This document shows positions 60,532 through 64,000 of a stretch of DNA of 64,000 nt, in pieces. Numbering within the stretch: the first letter of the stretch is position 1; the number at the start of each line of letters is the position of its first letter. Under the pieces are notes generated by a model that saw nothing but the letters and a program-made list of their open reading frames with translations, ran no database searches and was not told the DNA's origin. Location of the stretch: positions 124,001 through 188,000 of the forward strand of contig OY282444.1 in the NCBI GenBank assembly GCA_958296125.1, read 5' to 3'. Source of the DNA: an uncultured Poribacteria bacterium. Its GTDB lineage: Bacteria > Poribacteria > WGA-4E > PCPOR2b. Both the position numbers and the translations under genes were made by a program.

Positions 60532-61623
60532 TTAGAAAAATATTTGCTTTTGCTTGAGTGCTTGAATTCGTGGTTTGAACACCTTGCAAAAGGTTTCAAG
60601 TTGTTCACAGAGCCACTCGTGCTGTTGGTTCCAATCGTGGCGGGTTTCGGGATCTGTGTCAGGTAGAGTGACCTTTATATTACTTTCCTTATTATTGGGG
60701 TTTTCACTCCATTCTAATTCGGCATCAATGTCTTTTTCAACATCAATTTCTTTTTCAATATCTATCCGGTCTTGCTTTAAGCGGTGGTAGTGAGGTTTTG
60801 CGTCTTTCCCCTTAAATATGAGCTTAACACGGATAAATTTGCCTTTCACGCTGGCGGAAGCATTGAGACCGAAGCCTCCATGGCGAAAAGGAGAAAAGGA
60901 AATCCAATGTCCTGCGTTGGGCTTTACGGGTTTGATTACGCCCTCGCCTTGTTCGAGGCGGGTGCATAGTGCTGTCCAGTATTCGAGATACAATTGCTTT
61001 GTAGAAGTTAAGTGCTTTGTAGGAGTTAAGTCGCTATCTACTGATGGGTCGTGAGGTAATGACTGTGGTTCATTAGACGGACTACTAGGTGGATCTACTA
61101 CCGTTTGTGGCAACTCAATGACCGGCTTCATTGCCTCAGTTGGACTACCAGAACCAAGATTCGGCTTCCATATTCGCAACGCTTGCAACGTATTTTCATG
61201 AGCCAGCTGTTGAGACAACTGAAACTTCATTAACTGACGCTCTGCCAACGGGGCCTGCTTGAAGACCTCGTACATTTCCCACCTATCCCCGTCAGTGGCG
61301 ATCATATAGGGAATGCCATTCTGATTAGCATAGGCGTGAACTTGAGTCGTCTCATTATCTTCTATACTACTTCCCAGTCGTTTCGCTTCAATCACGGCAA
61401 TAGGTTTGCCATTCCACATCAGCACATAATCCGCCCGCTTCTGCTTCACCTTATATTCAAGTTGAACTATATCCGGATCCGATACGTCCCAGCCCAACGC
61501 CTGCAACAATGGATCGATCAGCACTTGTCGAGTACGTGTTTCATTTTCAGATAGATAATCACGATGCCTGCCAATCATCTCCTGCAACTTCTCAATGACC
61601 TGTTGTAAATCATCTAACGCCAT
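60532..61623 (-). CDS. HSDR_N-type nuclease with C-terminal DUF4268 domain
   Basis: The 363-residue protein starts at ATG with AAGGAG six bases upstream. N-terminal part: helical RDYLSENETRTRQVLIDPLL, then a PD-(D/E)xK nuclease core with RADYVLMWNGKPIAVIEAKR (Asp, then E-x-K), as in the N-terminus of type I restriction R subunits and related stand-alone nucleases. After a Pro/Ser/Thr linker (~165-205) a second domain (~208-345, YLEYWTALCTRLEQGEGV, KPHYHRLKQDRIDIEKEI) fits DUF4268. The first 40 residues are nearly identical to those of the paralogue at 62176, after which they diverge. Confidence 0.83.
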   Translation of the reverse strand: MALDDLQQVIEKLQEMIGRHRDYLSENETRTRQVLIDPLLQALGWDVSDPDIVQLEYKVKQKRADYVLMWNGKPIAVIEAKRLGSSIEDNETTQVHAYANQNGIPYMIATDGDRWEMYEVFKQAPLAERQLMKFQLSQQLAHENTLQALRIWKPNLGSGSPTEAMKPVIELPQTVVDPPSSPSNEPQSLPHDPSVDSDLTPTKHLTSTKQLYLEYWTALCTRLEQGEGVIKPVKPNAGHWISFSPFRHGGFGLNASASVKGKFIRVKLIFKGKDAKPHYHRLKQDRIDIEKEIDVEKDIDAELEWSENPNNKESNIKVTLPDTDPETRHDWNQQHEWLCEQLETFCKVFKPRIQALKQKQIFF

Positions 61624-61683
61624 ATCTCACTCCTTTCCTCACTTTCCTGTTGCCCGATTCATCGGGCATCAAGATGAATCGCT
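61503..61683 (-). repeat. 181-bp duplicated module R1, copy 1 (5' end of HSDR_N gene and leader)
   Basis: Matches 63039-63219 with a single mismatch. Spans a palindrome, the ribosome site and the first 40 codons of the nuclease gene. Divergence is abrupt at both ends. Confidence 0.93.
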
Positions 61684-61750
61684 CGCCAAATTCCCGACAA
61701 AAAGCTTCGATATCTGAAAAAGTGATCTCGTCTGCAACCTTTGTGAACAT
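61610..61750 (-). pseudogene. AlbA_2/Schlafen-type domain fragment, copy 1
   Basis: 46 codons from ATG 61750: MFTKVADEITFSDIEAFCREFGE match the other copy's start, then the frame runs into repeat R1 (ERFILMPDESGN...) and stops at 61610, overlapping the next start codon. Only about 22 family residues remain. Confidence 0.7.
61651..61668. repeat. Palindrome TGCCCGAT-TC-ATCGGGCA, copy 1
   Basis: An 8-bp perfect inverted repeat in front of the HSDR_N gene. Second copy at 63187-63204; a decayed one near 17620. Confidence 0.85.
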
Positions 61751-61968
61751 AACTTTTAACTGTTTTCTAACTTCGCCCGCAGCTCCGCAACCGTCCCTGT
61801 CCCCTTCGCAGAATTGCAAGCCCCACACAATAGCCACAGGTTTTCAAAGTGATCTGTTCCTCCCTTACTGCGAGGGATTTTGTGATCAATCGTCAAATTC
61901 CGAAACGGGAAGAAAATCCCACAGCCCCCACACAACCCCTCCTGCAATCCAAACAGCGTGTGCTTATG
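61740..61968 (-). repeat. 229-bp duplicated module R2, copy 1 (HNH 3' region)
   Basis: Matches 63398-63626 with few mismatches. Carries the HNH-coding 3' end of the methylase gene and the start of the AlbA_2 gene. Confidence 0.93.
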
Positions 61969-62131
61969 CGTCCGTACCGGCGGCACCGGTGGCTTGGCTG
62001 CCAGTGGGGTCAGCGTAGTCACGGTTGGAATTGAACGACGAATCAAAGTAGATCAGATTAACGATCTTGCTATTTATTCCGTACATAGTGGGCAAGTTAT
62101 CCTCAATGAAGATTTTGTTTTTCCAGTTCAT
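61756..62131 (-). pseudogene. Internally deleted DNA methylase-HNH gene
   Basis: ATG 62131 opens MNWKNKIFIEDNLPTMYGIN and FDSSFNSNRDYADPTGSQATG, the N-terminus of beta-class N4/N6 DNA methylases, where motif IV DPPF/Y reads DSSF. After ~55 codons the frame is lost near 61968, and the C-terminal HNH part resumes in another frame: TLFGLQEGLCGGCGIFFPF, NLTIDHKIPRSKGGTDHFEN, CGACNSAKG. The methylase core between them is deleted. The intact counterpart of the 3' part is at 63414-64000. Confidence 0.8.
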
Positions 62132-62175
62132 GGCTCTCATAGCCTTTCAGTCTGCGCTTAATCGAGGCAATATAA

Positions 62176-63159
62176 TTACTCGATTGTTGCCTTACATCCG
62201 AAGCGTGAGGCAACGCTCTCTACCATCCTTTTTATCGCCTTGCTGCTGAAGTAGTTATAAACATAAATATCTGTTCCTCCTATCTTACGAGATATAAGAT
62301 TGTCAGAGACTTTTGAAAAGTAATTGCGCCCATTTTTTCTCAACTTAAAATCTAATAACACCCTTTCAAACTGATCTCTCCGAATTTCTAACAAGATTTC
62401 CAAGCATTTGTCAAGACATGCCATATAGTTCTTGCACTTACGTTTGTAGGTCTTGTGTTTATCGTCTTCCAATATAAGTGTTTTTTCATCTTCTGGCTCT
62501 TCGTCGTCGGTCGACTGTTCGGAGGAATTATCTTGACCAGCAGACGGTTTCGGGGTGCGGGAGGGCTGCGGGTGTTGTTCTTTCATGAACTCGTTGCTCT
62601 GCCTGCTAGGTGCATCTGATGCAGATTTTGGTGGTACGAAGACTGGTTCCGTTGCTTTAGATGGACTACCAGAGGAAAGATTTGGGTTCCACATTGAGAG
62701 AGAAGCCAATGCACAATGATGAGGCTCATCACAAACAATATCAAAACGAACGATTGGCTCAAGTGACTCAAGGCTCGTCGTCAGAGTCCGCTCGTACAAT
62801 AGCCAAGTAACACCATTGGTTAGTACGAAAAACTGTACCCCTGCATAGCGAGCGTAGTTGTCAGTCTGTTCAAGATGCTCCAAATCATCAATTTTCTTGT
62901 CTATATTCTTGGCTTCCACAACGGCAACATTTTTCCCACTGTTCTTTAGGATATAATCCGCAGATTCCCGTTTACTTGTGGCTGGTTGATCTTCCAGCGC
63001 CACAAGATCTGGATTCTCAACATCCCAACCTAACTCTCGCAACAATGGATCGATCAGCACTTGTCGAGTACGTGTTTCATTTTCAGATAGATAATCACGA
63101 TGCCTGCCAATCATCTCCTGCAACTTCTCAATAACCTGTTGTAAATCATCTAACGCCAT
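62176..63159 (-). CDS. HSDR_N-type nuclease with distinct C-terminal domain
   Basis: The 327-residue protein shares its first 40 residues (through VLIDPLL) with the gene at 60532, then differs. Nuclease core: ESADYILKNSGKNVAVVEAKNID (PD-(D/E)xK, Asp and E-x-K), FVLTNGVTWLLYERTL, typical of HSDR_N. An acidic Ser/Pro linker (~180-230) leads to a C-terminal ~100-residue domain (KNYMACLDKCLEILLEIRR, FERVLLDFKL) that is not DUF4268 and that I do not recognise. It ends 44 bases before the deleted methylase gene. Restriction or defence function is inferred from methylase and HNH company. Confidence 0.8.
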   Translation of the reverse strand: MALDDLQQVIEKLQEMIGRHRDYLSENETRTRQVLIDPLLRELGWDVENPDLVALEDQPATSKRESADYILKNSGKNVAVVEAKNIDKKIDDLEHLEQTDNYARYAGVQFFVLTNGVTWLLYERTLTTSLESLEPIVRFDIVCDEPHHCALASLSMWNPNLSSGSPSKATEPVFVPPKSASDAPSRQSNEFMKEQHPQPSRTPKPSAGQDNSSEQSTDDEEPEDEKTLILEDDKHKTYKRKCKNYMACLDKCLEILLEIRRDQFERVLLDFKLRKNGRNYFSKVSDNLISRKIGGTDIYVYNYFSSKAIKRMVESVASRFGCKATIE

Positions 63160-63219
63160 ATCTCACTCCTTTCCTCACTTTCCTGTTGCCCGATTCATCG
63201 GGCATCAAGATGAATCGCT
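63039..63219 (-). repeat. 181-bp duplicated module R1, copy 2
   Basis: See copy 1 at 61503-61683. Ends exactly where the AlbA_2 fragment's family match ceases. Confidence 0.93.
63187..63204. repeat. Palindrome TGCCCGAT-TC-ATCGGGCA, copy 2
   Basis: Identical to 61651-61668, within module R1. Confidence 0.85.
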
Positions 63220-63222
63220 GAA

Positions 63223-63408
63223 CTACGGAACTACGGGTTCTACCCCTATGATAAAAATTCCGCCTTGTGTATTAGCAAAAGATGAAATGATTTTAGGAAT
63301 ATCCTTAGTCATCTGTTGCTTATACTCTACCCTCACACCTTCACTATACCCATCACAAAACTCTTTAATATCCGAAAATGTGATGTCCGAGGCTAATTTT
63401 GTGAACAT
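63223..63408 (-). pseudogene. AlbA_2/Schlafen-type domain fragment, copy 2
   Basis: 61 codons from ATG 63408, five bases after the methylase-HNH stop: MFTKLASDITFSDIKEFC, then VRVEYKQQMTKDIPKIISSFANTQGG and IFIIGVEP, the conserved start of AlbA_2 (Schlafen-like) DNA/RNA-binding domains (E-x-K...I...I-x-A-F-A-N-T-x-G-G-x-I-x-I-G-V). It stops at 63223 beside module R1; the usual domain has another ~60 residues. Longer than copy 1 but still truncated. Confidence 0.75.
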
Positions 63409-63626
63409 AACTTTTAACTGCTTTCTAACTTCGCCCGCAGCTCCGCAACCGTCCCTGTCCCCTTCGCAGAATTGCAAGCCCCACACAATAGCCACAGGTT
63501 TTCAAAGTGATCTGTTCCCCCCTTACTGCGAGGGATTTTGTGATCAATCGTCAAATTCCGAAACGGGAAGAAAATCCCACAGCCCCCACACAACCCCTCC
63601 TGCAATCCAAACAGCGTGTGCTTATG
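63398..63626 (-). repeat. 229-bp duplicated module R2, copy 2
   Basis: See copy 1 at 61740-61968. Confidence 0.93.
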
Positions 63627-64000
63627 AGTTCGAGCGGGCGGTATCTCCCCCATATCCGTCCGTTTTGGGTAGTCGTCGCGGTGGACAATCTCCGGGAATA
63701 AGCCTTGATCCGCTTTGATCCGCTTCACCACCAACTCCGCCGCCTTCGGTGAAATGTCAATCCCTACCCATGACCGCTGTAACCGGTCCGCCGCCACCAA
63801 TGTCGTAGCACACCCACAGAAAGGGTCAAACACGACATCGCCGGGGTTGCTACTCGCTTTGATGATACGTTCCAGAAGCGCGATAGGCTTCTGTGTGGGG
63901 TAGCCGGTGCGTTCCTTAGCATGTGCTCCAAGCTGATTAATGTCAACGATTATATCCTGTAGCAGACGACCCGGGCTGGCAGCCAAATATCGCTTGAGTC
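63414..64000 (-). CDS. DNA methyltransferase fused to C-terminal HNH nuclease, partial at right edge
   Basis: The frame is open to the right edge, so the N-terminus is missing (about 195 codons seen). TGYPTQKPIALLERIIKASSNPGDVVFDPFCGCATTLVAADRLQRSWVGIDISPKA is split over motif regions typical of beta-class N4/N6 DNA methylases (TQKP, then DPFCGCATT as AdoMet motif I, GIDIS). After a short linker an HNH domain follows: CGGCGIFFPFRNLTIDHK, PRSKGGTDHFENLWLLC, GACNSAKG, with two Cys pairs for zinc and the catalytic His in IDHK. One protein could thus both modify and cut DNA, or the HNH may aid target recognition. A decayed copy is at 61756. Confidence 0.85.
   Translation of the reverse strand, partial: LKRYLAASPGRLLQDIIVDINQLGAHAKERTGYPTQKPIALLERIIKASSNPGDVVFDPFCGCATTLVAADRLQRSWVGIDISPKAAELVVKRIKADQGLFPEIVHRDDYPKRTDMGEIPPARTHKHTLFGLQEGLCGGCGIFFPFRNLTIDHKIPRSKGGTDHFENLWLLCGACNSAKGTGTVAELRAKLESS

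Overview
The window is a 64 kb stretch of a Gram-negative bacterial chromosome, about half G+C. The envelope genes point to a Gram-negative cell: KdsB, a GmhA-like isomerase, lipoproteins and a protease ending in an outer-membrane-type barrel. Several phytanoyl-CoA dioxygenases, a DUF4159 protein, a MetE-core plus M19-like pair, HpcH/HpaI aldolases, an enolase-superfamily dehydratase, a PmoA-like DUF6807 protein and an AXE1 esterase pair match what I know of Candidatus Poribacteria and related sponge or planctomycete-like lineages. That assignment is inference. UGA is a normal stop here. Many promoters show clear sigma-70 hexamers, several with an extended TGnTATAAT -10.

Layout. 1-2981: an S8 protease with C-terminal VCBS/FG-GAP repeats runs off the left edge, with a wrecked four-helix-bundle (S23) gene over its start. 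3.1-4.6 kb: purB. 4.6-9.8 kb: a leftward envelope cluster of two HtrA-like proteases, a PEGA-like protein and a BamE-like lipoprotein. 9.8-12.5 kb: remnant epimerase, gmhA-like, GNAT fragment, and a TonB-like/DUF4159 protein. 13-25 kb: rightward catabolic genes plus a LolD/FtsX-type exporter and a PAP2 protein. 25-31 kb: a leftward run hemE-hemH-phyH-phyH-AXE1-AXE1-like. 31.4-38.6 kb: kdsB, a HEPN/MNT toxin-antitoxin relic split by an insertion, pyrG, an oxidoreductase and a ThDP enzyme. 38.7-47 kb: amidohydrolase, aroB and a sugar-acid type set (aldo/keto reductase, aldolase, dehydratase, PhyH), then a P1 peptidase. 47-55 kb: glnE, SDRs, the DUF6807 protein and a fused MntA-HepT protein. 55-60.5 kb: three PLP enzymes and a two-domain rhodanese. 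60.5-64 kb: a duplicated, shuffled restriction-like locus (DNA methylase-HNH, AlbA_2 fragments, two HSDR_N-type nucleases).

The most striking single observation is the rhodanese at 59580-60413. An in-frame UGA sits exactly where the catalytic cysteine belongs, and the active-site loop and the rest of the domain continue intact for 44 codons. It reads as a selenocysteine-containing sulfurtransferase, although a nonsense mutation or sequence error cannot be excluded from the sequence alone.

Other structure not explained by ordinary genes: a ~970 bp insertion with its own promoter (perfect palindrome between -35 and -10), a membrane-protein gene and a terminator inside the MNT gene; two terminal-inverted-repeat elements of 109 and 154 bp sharing an internal core; a dispersed hairpin element (two copies); and two modules of 181 and 229 bp duplicated in the restriction-like locus with different sequence between them. 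No rRNA, tRNA or CRISPR array was seen.
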